Assembly (NCBI GenBank): GCA_030620095.1
Contig: JAUTXW010002491.1
Span: forward strand, 248,001-312,000
Reading direction: 5' to 3'
Length of the DNA stretch: 64,000 nucleotides
Origin: Kuschelorhynchus macadamiae
Lineage: Eukaryota; Arthropoda; Insecta; Coleoptera; Curculionidae
Positions 38,201 to 50,560 of this stretch are shown here, piece after piece (position 1 is the first letter of the stretch; the number at the start of each line of letters is the position of its first letter). The notes under the pieces were generated by a model. That model searched no databases, had not been told where the DNA came from, and saw only the letters and a list, made by a program, of their open reading frames with translations. The position numbers and the translations under genes are program-made.

Positions 38201-41200
38201 AAAAACAAGTTTGACTAATTTTTAACACCTTCGATATTTTTCTATATATGGTGATTTTTTAAATATAATTTTTTTCTTTAAAAAAAATATGCAATGAACA
38301 GTATTTTTCTTTCGATACTAAATGTTTATATATGTTTTAACTGTTCTAAGACCGAAAATGGTGTTATAGATCATACAGGTTGTCTACAAGTGTTTCTTTC
38401 TTTATACTTCAATGAAAATATTTTTGTATGTCTAATAAATTCTCAATTAATTTAAAACTTTCACAAATTGAAACAGTTTGTCTTTACTGGAGTATACATT
38501 AAACTAAGGTCTCGAAGCGTTTTTTAATTTGCTTTGGTCACTTTACTATTGCCATAGCTTTAGGCTGGCCGAATTTTGAAGATTTTTCCAAGTATATCCA
38601 ATACATCCATCGTGTATAGATATCCGGCAAAAAAAATACTGCCTATTATTTATTTTTTTTAAAGAAATTAAAAAAATACACAATTTTGAAAAATTACCAT
38701 ATTTGCAAAAAGATCGTATTTATTAGAAAACCATCAATTATTTTTTTAAATTGACTATTGGTATAAATATTTTAGTCGAAATTTCACTCTTTTAAATCTG
38801 GGTAAAAGTAACATTTAAAATGTTTGTAAAGATTAATATTAACCCTTTGTATCAAATTTCTAAAAATATGTTGAAAAACTTGAGGTCTTTATTTGTTTTT
38901 GAAATGGAATTCTTCAAATTTACCTTACACAATTGCATTGGACAAACCTGTTCTAGTGTATTAACGCCCCACTGCACTCCATTCAGCCCCGATATTTCAA
39001 TTATTTATGCTGAATATTCCAACCCCTCTAGGATCATTTGAAGGGCCAGAGATCGGTTAGAAAAGGGAATATATAATGCGTTTAATGAATGTAAAAATGT
39101 CCTTATACCGTAAATATGAACTGTGGCCATATAGTGATCTATCATCTTGCTGATGGAATTGTGTTTCTAATTTTTACTTGAAATTCTGAATTTCTTTCAA
39201 ATATTACTACCGCACGATTATATATTGTCCAACTAATTTGAGATTTTTAGGATACCTGTATTTCTGGTAGAAAATAGCGTGTTCTATTCACAAAGTTAGT
39301 GTACGTTGAATATAAATGTGTCTATTCTCTTTAGATCATATGTAGAAAGAGATAACTAAGTTCTTTCAAAGACAATAACTGTGGAAAACTGCATAACAAT
39401 AATTGCGTCACCACTCACTACCAACGTCGACTGAATATTGACAGTGTCACTGAAATTTTGCCTGGTAAACTGTTGTCTACTATTTTTTACCTCTGTGTCT
39501 TTATTTATATCTATAAATAATTATTTACGGATAATTCATTTAAAATTTTTTCGATTTATAAATTTTAATTTGAGTTTATTTTTAATTTTGATAATGGTTT
39601 ATTTGAGTTTATGCTACTGCTTTTGTATAATGTACTTCATTTACCTTTATCCACTTTAAATACATTTTGCTTTTAAAAGTTATTTTAAATTGACGGTTAT
39701 CACTTTTTGCTGTACCTTTTAATTTGTCAATGGCTAAATTTAAACATTTTTGTAGAAACAGATATAATTATTTTTAATACTATGATTTAGTCGGTAGTGA
39801 CAGTTGCAAATCGATTTGGAATATCTTGATATATTATACAGAACAAAAGCTTAAAATATCTACAGGATGATAGGATCTAGGAACTGTATGGATGTCTGAA
39901 TAAAAAAATCATAAGCCATAAAAATGACAACATCAATTTAAAAACGATATTTTCGTTGTACACAAGACAAAATTTGGAAAACCATTTAAAATGACTCAAC
40001 GTCTGAATGTGAATGTAGAAGTTGTTTGAGGTGTTTATAAATTGATCAACTAAATTTGTTTTTTTGATTTCTTTGTTGTGTTTATGTTAATTAATATTAG
40101 TGTTTTTATTGTAACTGTTACGGCGCTTTCGCTGTTATTGAAAATAAACAATAGCATCAAAAATGATTTTTGCTGCTATTGTTAGTTATATTTTGCACAC
40201 AACTAATACTAAAAGTTAATTTTACCAAAATTCATAATATGAGGTTGCATAAAATAATTGGCCATAAGATTTATCTGACGTTAACTATACTTCTAAAATT
40301 GTTTCAATTGATTCAAAAGATGGTTTAGAAATGTGAAATCCCGGAAAGCCTATATCAAGGTAGGCTCTGTAGTAGGTTATACAGGAAATTTGGAGCCGAT
40401 ACATTCCCCTAAATTGAAAAATTAAATAAATTTATGTAAGGTATACTTTATTTTGGTTTAAGAGAAAAGCATCAAGTTTATTATATTTAAAATGTCTAGA
40501 ATCATAAAAATTGAATCTTGGTAAATAGTAATTCTAACCGAAATGTCTTTTAGATTTAATTGGATTGTTTCTGTTCTTTATGAAACATGTTTTTTTCTCT
40601 AAATGGATTGTAAAATTTGAAAATTGATCGTAATGATCAGTTGAAGGGAAATGTCCTAATGAATCTAGGCAAGACCGTTAGAACTGCCCATTTGAGTTTC
40701 CCTTCCTGCTCTGCCTTACAACTCGTCACCCTAAATTACTGGGTTAATTAGAGTCTAATTTCATAACATTATGAAAACAAAACCCAAATGAATCAGGGCT
40801 CTATCCCTCCATAAAGGAGCTCATCAGGTTTTTGTAATTTTCGTGAAGGTCCCGAAATATGTCTAATAAAAAGGGGTTCAAAATAATTAGTTTGAATCGC
40901 AAGAGTCTTGGTTACTAAATTAACCAAAGCCGCGATAGCTTTTGTTTATATCCTAATGGTTTAATTTATTAGATAACCTAACTCCACACATTTAATGCAG
41001 TGTATGATTGTATTGTTTCTTAAGTCATGAATAAGGGGTAAGTTATTTCCAAAAGAAGTGTCTGAAGAACAAAAAATAATAATTTAACTAATCCATAGTG
41101 GAGGTTTTTAAATTTAGGATAAATCTTTAAAATAAATTATTTCATCCCTGACTTGTTACTTACTGAGCGTTTACCATAAATTAACGACATCAATTGCTCG

Positions 41201-42930
41201 TGATGCAGTTTTATTAGAATGCATGCAACAATATTTGGTTCGCTATAGCCAGTAGCGTGATTTAGGTCTACTTTGGTAAAAATTTTATCTACAAACGAAT
41301 TTACGCAAACAATCTGATGCAGTGCGCTGCGGATGTGTAACTCTAGGCGTTGGTTTACGCGGAAATCTCTCGATGGATCTCAACTATTCGGAATACAAAA
41401 CAAATTTGGAATCTATTTAGGGGGTATTTTGTTTTACTTTAGACGGATAGTCCATTCAAAGTATAATCTGTGATTTTTCTCAGATTCTTTAAAAAGCCAC
41501 CAGGCTCTAAACTGAGATTAAGTCGGTCTAGGACACCAAACTGCTGATATAAGCCAACGAGCTATTAGCATGCGTGCTACGGAAACCAAACCAGCGACCC
41601 CTTAGGCTTACTTAAACCCTGTAAAAGTTATTTAAGTTTAAGTACTTACGGTAAAAAATGCTTAAATGTTTGGGGTGATAGTGTTATTCTTCTTTAATTT
41701 TCAATTTTTTTAAGATACAGAATATTTCAAAATAATGTCTTATAAGGTTTATCAAGTAGCTTTTGCACACACATAAAAAACTTTTCCATATTCAGTGGTA
41801 TGCCGTGAAAGTCAAAAAGTTAATTATTGAAATGGCATATTTTGAATATGAGTTCATTTTTCGATTCCACAGATAATTCTAGACATATTTTATATAAAAT
41901 TTCCCATATTTATAGGCGACTCTTCCCAAAATCTTAGCGTGTAAAAGTTTTGTATAAAATTAAAATTAGTTATAGATATAGCCGTGGAAGGCAATGCCAA
42001 TATCCATGTTTAATAATAACATAGCAATAATTGAATTGTAATTGTCAAAATCTAGTGTACCGTGAAAACAAAAGAATTATATTTTGCTGCATATATTAAA
42101 ATTTTATATGATTATTTAAAACTGTTATCAATATTGTCTTATTCAACTAGAGAAAAGCAGAACATGTTGACTTCTTAGATAAAAAAAAACCATTATTACT
42201 ATAAAAACGTGCAACAAGAACTTAAAGGTAATTAGCCTCTAATGCATGTTCTATACAACAATCTTCCAAGAAATTGCACGCAAAGTTCCAAGAAGCCTCA
42301 GGTTTGCAAATAAAAGGAAGAATCATATTATTATTATCCGTCGGAGAGAATCCAAACGGTTTAATACGAAAAATATTTCAGGGTTTACGAAATAGGCAAT
42401 TAAATCCACAAAATGCTATATATGGAGATGTCGAAAAAAATACTAAAGATGTTTGGATATAAACCTCTAAAATCAACAGGCCGTTTGACTTCAACTTCAG
42501 CTATTGTTCATGCTTTGGACAGGGCACACACTACTAGCTCAGAGTATACCAAATCCACACTGTTATAGCACAGTTTAAGAAAGAAATAGTTCTCTTACTC
42601 CTTTGTTGTGCCCCCAAAAGCCGGCTTTTTTTGCGAGCGGTCGTAAATCACAACTAACACCTGCAGCTAACAGCTATATGCGAGGTATATGAAGTCGCGC
42701 GGTATTTTTCGCAATGAATACACCTACGGGGAACTATCAATAACTGTATTAGTTACTTTAGGTGTTCATATTAATATTTAGAGTAGTAGATGTTCAACTT
42801 AATAAATGGACTAAATTTGATAGGTAGTACAGCAAATGTAAAATAAAAATGTATTAATTATATTTGCGAAATGATGCAAAGAACTTCCAACAATTAGTTT
42901 ATTTTTAAATGTGTTCAGATTATTTGTTGC
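35300..42930. other. 7.6 kb AT-rich DNA, nothing recognised
   Basis: Only scattered short frames occur: 36671-36934 minus; a 49-codon basic frame MRAVRTVKAKKRAKARKA at 36828-36977 plus; 38820-39041 plus; 39438-39659 plus; 42274-42462 plus. None has a family motif or convincing splice context. No tandem or terminal repeats are evident. It could be intronic or intergenic. Confidence 0.35.
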
Positions 42931-42936
42931 GTTTAG

Positions 42937-43256
42937 ATTGACCAACAAAAATTTTTTTGTTTTTTTCGCAACTGAATAAAAATATTTAACTTTAAATTAA
43001 TTGAAGCAAATATTTAATATAATTACATACCTCAACATGTAGACTTGTCTGTCTACGGAATGTTTCGATACATAATATAAACAATATTATATGCCTGCTT
43101 AAATAATATTGTTTATATTATGTATCGAAACATTCCGTAGACAGACAAGTCTACATGTTGAGGTATGTAATTATATTAAATATTTGCTTCAATTAATTTA
43201 GAGTTAAATATTTTCATTCAGTTGCGAAAAAGCCAAAAAAATTTTTGTTGGTCAAT
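42937..43256. mobile_element. 320-bp near-perfect palindromic element
   Basis: Arms of 154 bp (42937-43090 and 43103-43256) pair with only about 4 mismatches around a 12-nt loop. Ends are ATTGACCAAC and its complement, with TAG on both sides (42934-42936, 43257-43259) as a possible 3-bp target duplication. No open frame. This is a MITE or foldback whose transcript would form a long hairpin RNA. Confidence 0.88.
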
Positions 43257-43259
43257 TAG

Positions 43260-43970
43260 TTTATTCTAATTTAAATTACAAAAATTATCCGATCGACAAT
43301 CAATACGTTCTCGACCTGATATCAAATTCGATTGTACTTCAAAAAAATTCTACCAAGTTCTTAGAATTAAAGAATGGGAATACATGTTTCCTAAAAAAAA
43401 TAATATCACAAAAGCATAACACTTAAATGGCTAATTCTTAAAACTAATAGTCGCAAATCTAATAGGTGGTGTAACGGGAACTGGGGCTCATTGGGCTCCG
43501 ATATCAAATGTTTAAACTGCAAGGGGATGATTGCTCACATATACGTAGAAACTAGATTATTTCCAACAAAAATCAATGTTTTTAAAAAAACTGAAATTAT
43601 CCACTAGATCAAACTGGTCTGCATTTAATAAGCCAAACCAAAAGCAAGTGTTTTCCCCGCTTTTCAAGACCGTCTCCACACTCTAGGTATCATCTTCCAT
43701 TCTCCAGAAATTATAATGTAATAAGAACTGAAAGGCCCTTGCGTCTTAAATACTAAACGCACACATATAAAAACACTATAAGAGCCATTGATCCAATGCA
43801 AGGATTTTAACGCTCACCAAACCACAAACACAACGCATTTATATTAAATAAGTTTTATACGAAAGCCCTATTTTTGCCATTAAATCCCTTTATTAAACAG
43901 TTTGCTCCTAACAGCTATCTTAAAACATTTTGGTTTTAATATTAACATCAAATAGTAATAATAAGTGCTT
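43260..43970. other. AT-rich DNA, nothing recognised
   Basis: No feature seen before the next TA array. Confidence 0.4.
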
Positions 43971-43971
43971 T

Positions 43972-44224
<253 letters not shown>

Positions 44225-44239
44225 TCTGGTTATACTTAA

Positions 44240-44475
44240 TTTAAATTCCAAGGGCGTCAGTCGGTAAACGTGCAACGCGGAATCTTGAATAATGAGGTCA
44301 TCAGTCCACATTTTTATGACATTCTTAACGAAGAAAATTATCTGGGATTTTTGGTCATTTTATGATTTTTAGAGCAATTGCCATTAAACACTATAAGAAA
44401 CGTGGTTCTTCAAAAAGATGGGGCTCCGCCCTATAATGTTGCTAGGAATAAACGTTTTCTTCAATGAAACTTGTT
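44240..44475 (+). pseudogene. mariner-type transposase fragment
   Basis: Plus strand: GILNNEVISPHFYDILNEEN, then LEQLPLNTIRNVVLQKDGAPPYNVAR. This corresponds to the stretch leading to the second catalytic Asp (QKDGAPPY; usual form QxDGAPxH). Stops and frameshifts follow, and neither the start nor the third acidic residue is present. Confidence 0.65.
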
Positions 44476-44589
44476 TGTCATTTAAAAAAAAACTTTTTGA
44501 CTTCCCCGGTATACTAGTGAACATAAAGAAGTCTATATACATGGGGAAAAATACTTGAACCCTATAACTATGAGCCAATAATTGAAAAA

Positions 44590-45835
44590 TATCATTATTC
44601 TAAAAAATAAGAAAGCTATGGGGCATTATGTATTATATTATATAACATATTAGTTCCACTAATGCTGTTAATTTACTTATGCTCACATCATTCTGTTAGA
44701 GACGACGTTAACGGCCAGTATTTGGTTCAAAAACATTCAATTTAGTAACGTAATATACATGCAATGGAACTTGGGCTACTATAACATTACTTTGCAAATT
44801 CAGTAAACCATCGTCCGGTACAAGATGCTTATCTTCTGGCGAAAGGACCCAAAATTCTTAGCAGCAAACACAATTATCGTAAATTGTGGAGATGTTGTCG
44901 TTATCGTAAATTGATTTTTCGACGTTCGATTTTAATTTTCCTGCAAATAAATTGCGCCCGGTGACGATAAACATCGCACTTCGACTGTCTTATAGATTTC
45001 TGGACAAAAGGGACTTTTTTTGATCTGGCCGACTCAGCTCATACACTTTGACGCTAATGATTATTAAAAATAACTAAAAGAGAACTTTACTAACTGTTTA
45101 ATTAACCCAAGAATTTTTTAATAAAGATAAATATTTTACGGCTTTTTATCTGCATTTTTGGTTCACAAGTATCTTCCTGAGCTAATGGGTGTTAATGTTT
45201 TGACATACTTAGATTAAATTCGGTAGCTGATGGGCGGTAAAAAATGCTTGCTATTTAGTTTCGTGTCAGTAATTGGCTAACATAAGAAGTCTGCTTATCA
45301 AGTTTACTTTAAATTTGGAACAAAAATTATAATCAGTATCAAAAAACTATCCAATTGACTAATGTTGAAAAAAAAATGTACATAAAGATTACTTGGTATA
45401 CCAGTTACTGCCTTTATCGGCAATGGGCTTTTGCTATGTAGATAATGTAGAATAGCACAATTTCTTTTATTTTGAGTTAAAAACAAAAAATATCAAACAG
45501 GAATGTAATTATAAAATGTAAAAACATATTGAAGACCTTAACGTTATTTGACCCCTCTTTTAGCTTTAGATACTAAGAATAATAATAATACCCACCATCA
45601 CACTAATGCTTCAGTTTCATTTGAATAAGTTTGAATCATATAAATCTAATTTAAATGTAAATTATTATTTTAATTTTGTTTTTTATTTATGTGTAAAATG
45701 TAGAGTTATATAAAATTTAACTTTGGAACATACCGTAAATTAACAACATAAATTTGCCTGTTATTTCTAACTTGATAACCAAAAAACAGGGAATGTAATT
45801 TTAATTTCTTTGGCAAATCTTTTTATTATACATAA
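44590..45835. other. AT-rich DNA, nothing recognised
   Basis: No supported feature; the minus frame at 45304-45486 has no domain. Confidence 0.35.
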
Positions 45836-45845
45836 TGTGTAGAAG

Positions 45846-45885
45846 GGTCCTGAAGAAGAGAATAAACATTCTCGAAAGCTCGACC
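45846..45885 (+). ncRNA. candidate hammerhead ribozyme, PLE type
   Basis: In order: stem I strand GGTC (45846-45849), core CTGAAGA (45850-45856), one extra A, stem II GAGAAT/ATTCTC with AAAC loop (45858-45873), GAA (45874-45876), self-complementary AGCT (45877-45880), cleavage-site C (45881), stem I partner GACC (45882-45885). All conserved core positions fit CUGANGA...GAA...NUH. The very short palindromic stem III would need a dimer. The same single extra base before stem II occurs in the motif at 21 kb. Confidence 0.55.
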
Positions 45886-46054
45886 ATACAATAAAGAGTA
45901 TTCCACACTAGGGCGTTCAAAATTTTTTTCTTTGACTGCATCCCCACCTAACCAAGAACCTGGAGGATAGAATCTTTCGCTTTTTGTGAAAATTATATTC
46001 TTCTGGTTCAAAGTGCTTTTTTCTAACTAGTCGGTCACGACTAACTTTCTCCTT

Positions 46055-46057
<3 letters not shown>

Positions 46058-46144
<87 letters not shown>

Positions 46145-46146
46145 GT
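46058..46146. repeat. (TA)n microsatellite
   Basis: About 90 bp of TA with TGTA near the right side. Confidence 0.97.
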
Positions 46147-46257
46147 ATATATGGATGGTATGAGAATAACTTAAACATTAACAAATTGTTCTAAACCTAA
46201 AACTATATTTCGGAATCTAAAAATGCAAGAGAGAACATCCAATTTGGCATCGCCGTG

Positions 46258-46575
46258 TTACCAAACGGAACCGACCGTTGCCGCAAAGAGACGAGCAACA
46301 CAACAGAACATAGAAATCGTGAATGTAACATTTGGACGTTTTATTAAATTCCAACACAGATAAATGAATAGTAATAAAAAGGAAGCGGCAATCGTGACCG
46401 TGACACTGTAGAAATGTGCCACGTCATTGTTTTCATTAACTCCGAGTTCGCGTTGCATGGCTAAAAGAAAAAACTTTCCGCAACACAAAAGTGTTAACTC
46501 GCGCTTGGCTTGAAGAACGACAAGATATCCATGTGATTTATTTAGGTACACTGACAAGCGCAAGATGATCAACAT
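46258..46575 (-). CDS. unrecognised 105-codon frame, weak
   Basis: Composition is less AT-rich than the surroundings. Two hydrophobic stretches near residues 55-75 (VTVTIAASFLLLFIYLCW) and 84-104 (FTISMFCCVARLFAATVGSV) could span membranes. No family, splice context or promoter is recognised, and the opposite strand is about as open in places. Possibly chance or a fragment of a receptor-like exon. Confidence 0.2.
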   Translation of the reverse strand: MLIILRLSVYLNKSHGYLVVLQAKRELTLLCCGKFFLLAMQRELGVNENNDVAHFYSVTVTIAASFLLLFIYLCWNLIKRPNVTFTISMFCCVARLFAATVGSVW

Positions 46576-47029
46576 TCACTTTCTACTATCCGAAAACTTC
46601 AAGAAGTTTCTCGTATAAATATTGAAGCTTTGGTTCAACGGGTAATATTTTATAAAATTATTTTTGATTTCTTTTTTAAAAAGGGCAAAGTTAAAGTAGA
46701 TAGTTGTAGTGTATGCGTATTGTAAAAGCTTCATAAATAAGGTGGATATTCGCATTTAGGCGGGATTGCCCCGATTTTTGAGCAGCTGCTATGAATAACC
46801 TTCCAAATGTTCCGATTCTAATTTCTAATTATGTATATTTCTCGATTAAATCAAGCTGGTTAAATCAATGCACATTGGTTTAACCAAAAAATTATGCAAC
46901 AGCTATATACATACCTTACCCCTACTTCTCTTTCAGGACGTAAAATGAGCTGCAGTAAACAATATACGGAGTGGCTATTTGAAAACGAAACAGAGCCAAT
47001 TTTGGGAAACCCAGGTAATTTACGAAAAA

Positions 47030-47420
47030 ACATGTCGATATTTAATTTTAGGGAGATTTTCGCCCCCTGAAGGGCAAAGCTCTAGCGGGGGTGACAAGTA
47101 TCCCCAAAATTTTGAATTAAATGTGGGATTGAATGATATCTCATTTTGAAAGTAATTTTGTAGACAATAAGCCCTAGTTTTACATCGCTACTATCTTCTT
47201 AGCAAATACAGGAGCTAATCAAAGCTAACAAAACAAGTTAAGATATTTTAACTTTTTTTTATTAAATTAAGTACTTGCAAACCAATCAATTTAATAAATA
47301 CTGGAAATGCCGACCGCCAATCTCCATACAGTGGTACAGATTTTGTTCAAAGCGCTCTCCTATGTCTTGAAGCATCTGTAGGGTGATTTGACGACATTTA
47401 TCAATAATTATATTGGCTTA
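47030..47420 (-). pseudogene. mariner 3' end remnant
   Basis: Minus strand about 47405-47285 reads CRQITLQMLQDIGERFEQNL, then YHCMEIGGRHFQYLLN, the standard C-terminus of insect mariner transposases. The following 3' flank (47250-47040) is similar to the 3' flank of the element at 58.6 kb (59395-59545), including 'attagctcctgtatttgct', so both are copies of one family. Confidence 0.7.
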
Positions 47421-47875
47421 CCAGATTTAGTATAATTTGCCTCGCTGAATCCAAATATGACATCGGTTTTTGGACTAAATTAAATGTTTGTGATATGACC
47501 TGTGGATTTTGTTACTATTTCTTCTCCAAATTCAGGTTTTCAGAGGAAAATATCTTTTTCTAATAAAACACAATTTATTAATTACATTTTAAACAAAATT
47601 TAACAGTGAACATTTTATAACAGATATTGCTAATTTGTTACTAAGTACATGCCAATTCCACGTTAAGTCATCATTGTTCAAAATTCAGGAATTAATTTGA
47701 CGTTTCCTGGAACGCCTAGAATGCATAGCACCAGGAATATGTCTCATGAAAGTACAACACTAATCTGCCATCATGACTACATGCCAGGGTCCCTGATACC
47801 TGATCTTTATCTCTTTTATCTGCTGATGGAATCTCTTGCCCTGCTTGCTTGTCTCTCATTGATGGCAGATAATCA

Positions 47876-47877
<2 letters not shown>
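47421..47877. other. AT-rich DNA, nothing recognised
   Basis: No supported gene; the frame at 47697 runs into the TA array. Confidence 0.35.

Positions 47878-47930
<53 letters not shown>
47878..47930. repeat. (TA)n microsatellite
   Basis: TA array ending at the gypsy 5' LTR. Confidence 0.97.
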
Positions 47931-47933
<3 letters not shown>

Positions 47934-48356
47934 GAATTTAGTCCTGGTCATAGATTTGTTGAGATTTAGATGAATATGTTTATTGTTTGTTATTTTATTG
48001 AAGTAGACTTACCTTAATTTTTATCCATGTAACGACTATGTTAGTGTCAAAAATCGTTCTCGAATGTTCTGTTAGGCTTAATTCATCTCACCCTGTACTA
48101 TTTGGATTATTCTAGAATTTTCTAGATCATTCCATCCTTTTCTAAAGGCTATATAAGCGCGCCGCGAGGCCTCATTTGGATTCAGTTATAATTGAGATTT
48201 CGAAGTGTTAAAAACCTGACATTGACAAGTTTAAAGTTACCTTAGTTACGATTGTTAAGTATAACCAGTCTCTACCTTTGATACCTGTAACCTGTGTTTT
48301 GAATAAAAGGAGTGCATTTAGATTCTACGTGTTTGTGTACCGGCCAATCCGGAACA
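47931..48356 (+). repeat. gypsy 5' LTR
   Basis: Nearly identical to 53356-53779. It contains a TATA box (TATATAAG, 48150-48157), a TCAGTT initiator-like site (48181), AATAAA (48302) and ends GGAACA. The usual TG start is missing: the LTR begins TACGAATT directly at the TA array, while the inverted copy at 55748 begins TGTTACGAATT. Confidence 0.95.
48057..48132 (+). promoter_or_regulatory. two heat-shock-element-like arrays in 5' LTR
   Basis: 48057-48069 is TTCtcGAAtgTTC. 48110-48132 is TTCtaGAAttTTCtaGAt followed by caTTC. Alternating TTC/GAA units at 2-nt spacing are the binding site of heat-shock factor. Both lie upstream of the TATA box at 48150 and recur in the 3' LTR (53480-53492 and 53533-53555). 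Heat-inducible transcription is inference. Confidence 0.65.
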
Positions 48357-48358
48357 TT

Positions 48359-48375
48359 TGGTGTCAGGTGTGGGG
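48359..48375 (+). other. primer-binding site, tRNA-Leu type
   Basis: TGGTGTCAGGTGTGGGG starts 2 bp after the 5' LTR. It is complementary, with one mismatch, to the CCA-bearing 3' end typical of insect tRNA-Leu. It would prime minus-strand synthesis. Confidence 0.7.
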
Positions 48376-48432
48376 TGAGGATCCAGTTGAAGCTAAAGAA
48401 GTAAGAAATAGTTTCTATTAGTAGCAATAATC

Positions 48433-49763
48433 ATGGCAGCAAATTTGAATTCTTTGATGAACTTGATTATTGCAATGCATAACGACATTCAGAAAAACCA
48501 AGAAGATGTAAAACAAGAAATAAAGAAGACCCAAGAGGAAATGAAGAATGAACTTAAAGAAGATATGAAGAGAAGTCAAGAAGATATGAAGCAGGAACTT
48601 AAAGAAGACATAAAGAAAACCCAAGAAGACATGAAGAGAGGCCAAGAAGACATGAAGAGGGGCCGAGAAGACATGAAGAGGAACCAAGAAGAACTAAAGC
48701 AAGAACTTACAGATGACATGAGGAAGAACCAAGAAGACATAAAAATGAACTTGAAGATATGAGGAGGCACCAAGAAGACGTAAAACAAAAAATGCAAGAA
48801 ATGGAAAAGAATCATGAAGAAATCACTAGAAAAACGTTGCTTGAACTGACGCTAACCAAAGAAGATGTAAAAGAGGAAATGGGATAAATGGAGAAGAAAG
48901 TGCAAACGCAAGTTCAGGAGGTTCGTAACCAAATGCAGCAAGAAGTCCAAAGTTTACGATCCCAGATACAGAAATTTGGACAGCACAGTGAGTTCAAATC
49001 CGACGTTGTCTCTTTATCGCATATGATAAAGCCACCTACGTTCGATGGTAAGGTGCCGTGGGTTACTTACCTGAAACAATTTGAAGCTGCCGCAACAGGA
49101 AATAGTTGGAATTCCACCGGAAAGGCACCAGCGCTGGTTTGTTCCTTGCGTGGCGAAGCAATGGAGGTGTTAAGGAACATACCCGAAGATAAACAAAATG
49201 ACTTTGGGACATTAGTAAGCTATCTAGAAATGCGTTATGGAGAAGCCCATCTACAGGAGGTTTATAAAGCACAACTTCAATGTCGAAGAGAAAAATATAA
49301 CGAAAGTCTTCAAGAGTATGAAACCGATATCGTGCGACTAATTAACTTGACTTATCCATCCTACCCTGAAGAGATCAAGCAAGAGTTGGCAGTAAGCAGT
49401 TTTATCGAAGGCCTTCGTGATCCTGATACCAACCAAGCTTTAAGAATGGCTAGAATAAAGAAGATTTCAGAAGCTCTGGCATATGCCCTTCAGTTCGAAA
49501 CAGCTAAACAGACATCCAGGGGTCAAGGAAAACTGCGTAGACTACAGTACACTCCAGAATACCGGACTACAAATGAAAATGCTTCGAACCTTTTAAAAGA
49601 ACTGCAAGAGATTCTTCTTAAACATCAGAAAGACAAAAATAAATCTTTAACTTTCCGACAAAGAAAAGGCATCCGTTGTTGGAAATGTGGTAAAGAGGGA
49701 CATGTGCAAAGCCGATGTACCAGCAATGGGATTCCTGAAGATATTCAGGAAAACTCCCATTAG
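48433..49763 (+). pseudogene. gypsy gag, two lesions
   Basis: Gag forms the particle and packages RNA. The first 110 residues are a highly charged coiled coil with repeated K-x-x-QEDMK units. A frameshift near 48740 and a stop at about 48885-48887 separate it from the rest (48888-49763). That part carries the capsid-like retrotransposon-gag domain (PPTFDGKVPWVTYLKQFE, then FIEGLRDPDTNQALRMARIK) and a single CCHC zinc knuckle CWKCGKEGHVQSRC near its end. The repeat region may have expanded by slippage. Pol begins in the -1 frame relative to gag near 49750, consistent with programmed frameshifting; I do not see an unambiguous slippery heptamer. Confidence 0.88.
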
Positions 49764-50560
49764 CCAGTTTTAAGGGGCGAAAGCTGGCTAGGTGCTACCA
49801 AGCCCCATCGACAACAACAAAAATCAAAGTATCCCGGCTGCAGAATAATGGCTCTAGTTTGGTAGTACCGGGCAAGATATGCGGTCGGGACTGTGAAATG
49901 GTACTGGATACTGGTTCAACACACACCATCGTGAGGCCAGACATTATAGCGCCTTGCAGGATAGAAAATCTATACAAAAAATATGTCTTGGAAACCGCCA
50001 ACGGTAAAATTATACCTGTGAAAGGCATTCATGAGGCTGAAATAACCCTGGGGAACACTACTTTCATACACGCTATTTTCGTCGCAGATATAATGGATGA
50101 TGTCATACTTGGTCTTGATGTTACGAACCAAAATAAGTTTATTCTTGATATACCTCAACGAGTCCTCCGTACAAAAAATGAAGAAATAGTTATGAACCTG
50201 CCACAAAGAAATAATTCCACTATCCGAGAAGTGGTTTTGCTAGAAGATACTACCTTACCTGCCTGTTCGGAATGTGTAGTAAAAGCGACGTTTGATGATT
50301 TTGAGGAAGAAGTAATTTTATTCGAACCAGTTCAAGACTGTCCACTACATGCGAAGGGAATTTTACCAGCAAGAACCTTAACTCATTGTAGAGGAAACAT
50401 GATGTTTGTCAAAATGATGAATCTAAAAGGTCATCCCCAGCAAGTAAAAAAAGGTGACAAGATCGGAACCTGTCAACCTGCTAATACAATTTTACCTGTA
50501 CAAACGTACCACCTTCAGAACCTGGAACTACTTTACCTAAGGTACTCCAAGACCTGGTGA
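49763..50560 (+). pseudogene. gypsy pol, protease region
   Basis: Aspartic protease with the active-site motif VLDTGSTHTIV (about 49909) and the later hydrophobic ILGLDV-like flap/core (VILGLDVTNQNKF, about 50105). In gypsy elements it processes Gag-Pol. The frame is open from the gag overlap to 50560, where a frameshift near 50510-50545 separates it from the RT. Confidence 0.9.

Noticed and set aside
38820..39659. Plus-strand frames of 73 codons, one highly hydrophobic
   Set aside because: Phe/Ile/Leu-rich translation of AT-rich DNA; no start or splice support.
46258..46575. Promotion of this frame to a confident receptor gene
   Set aside because: Two hydrophobic segments alone do not define a family; kept only as a weak entry.
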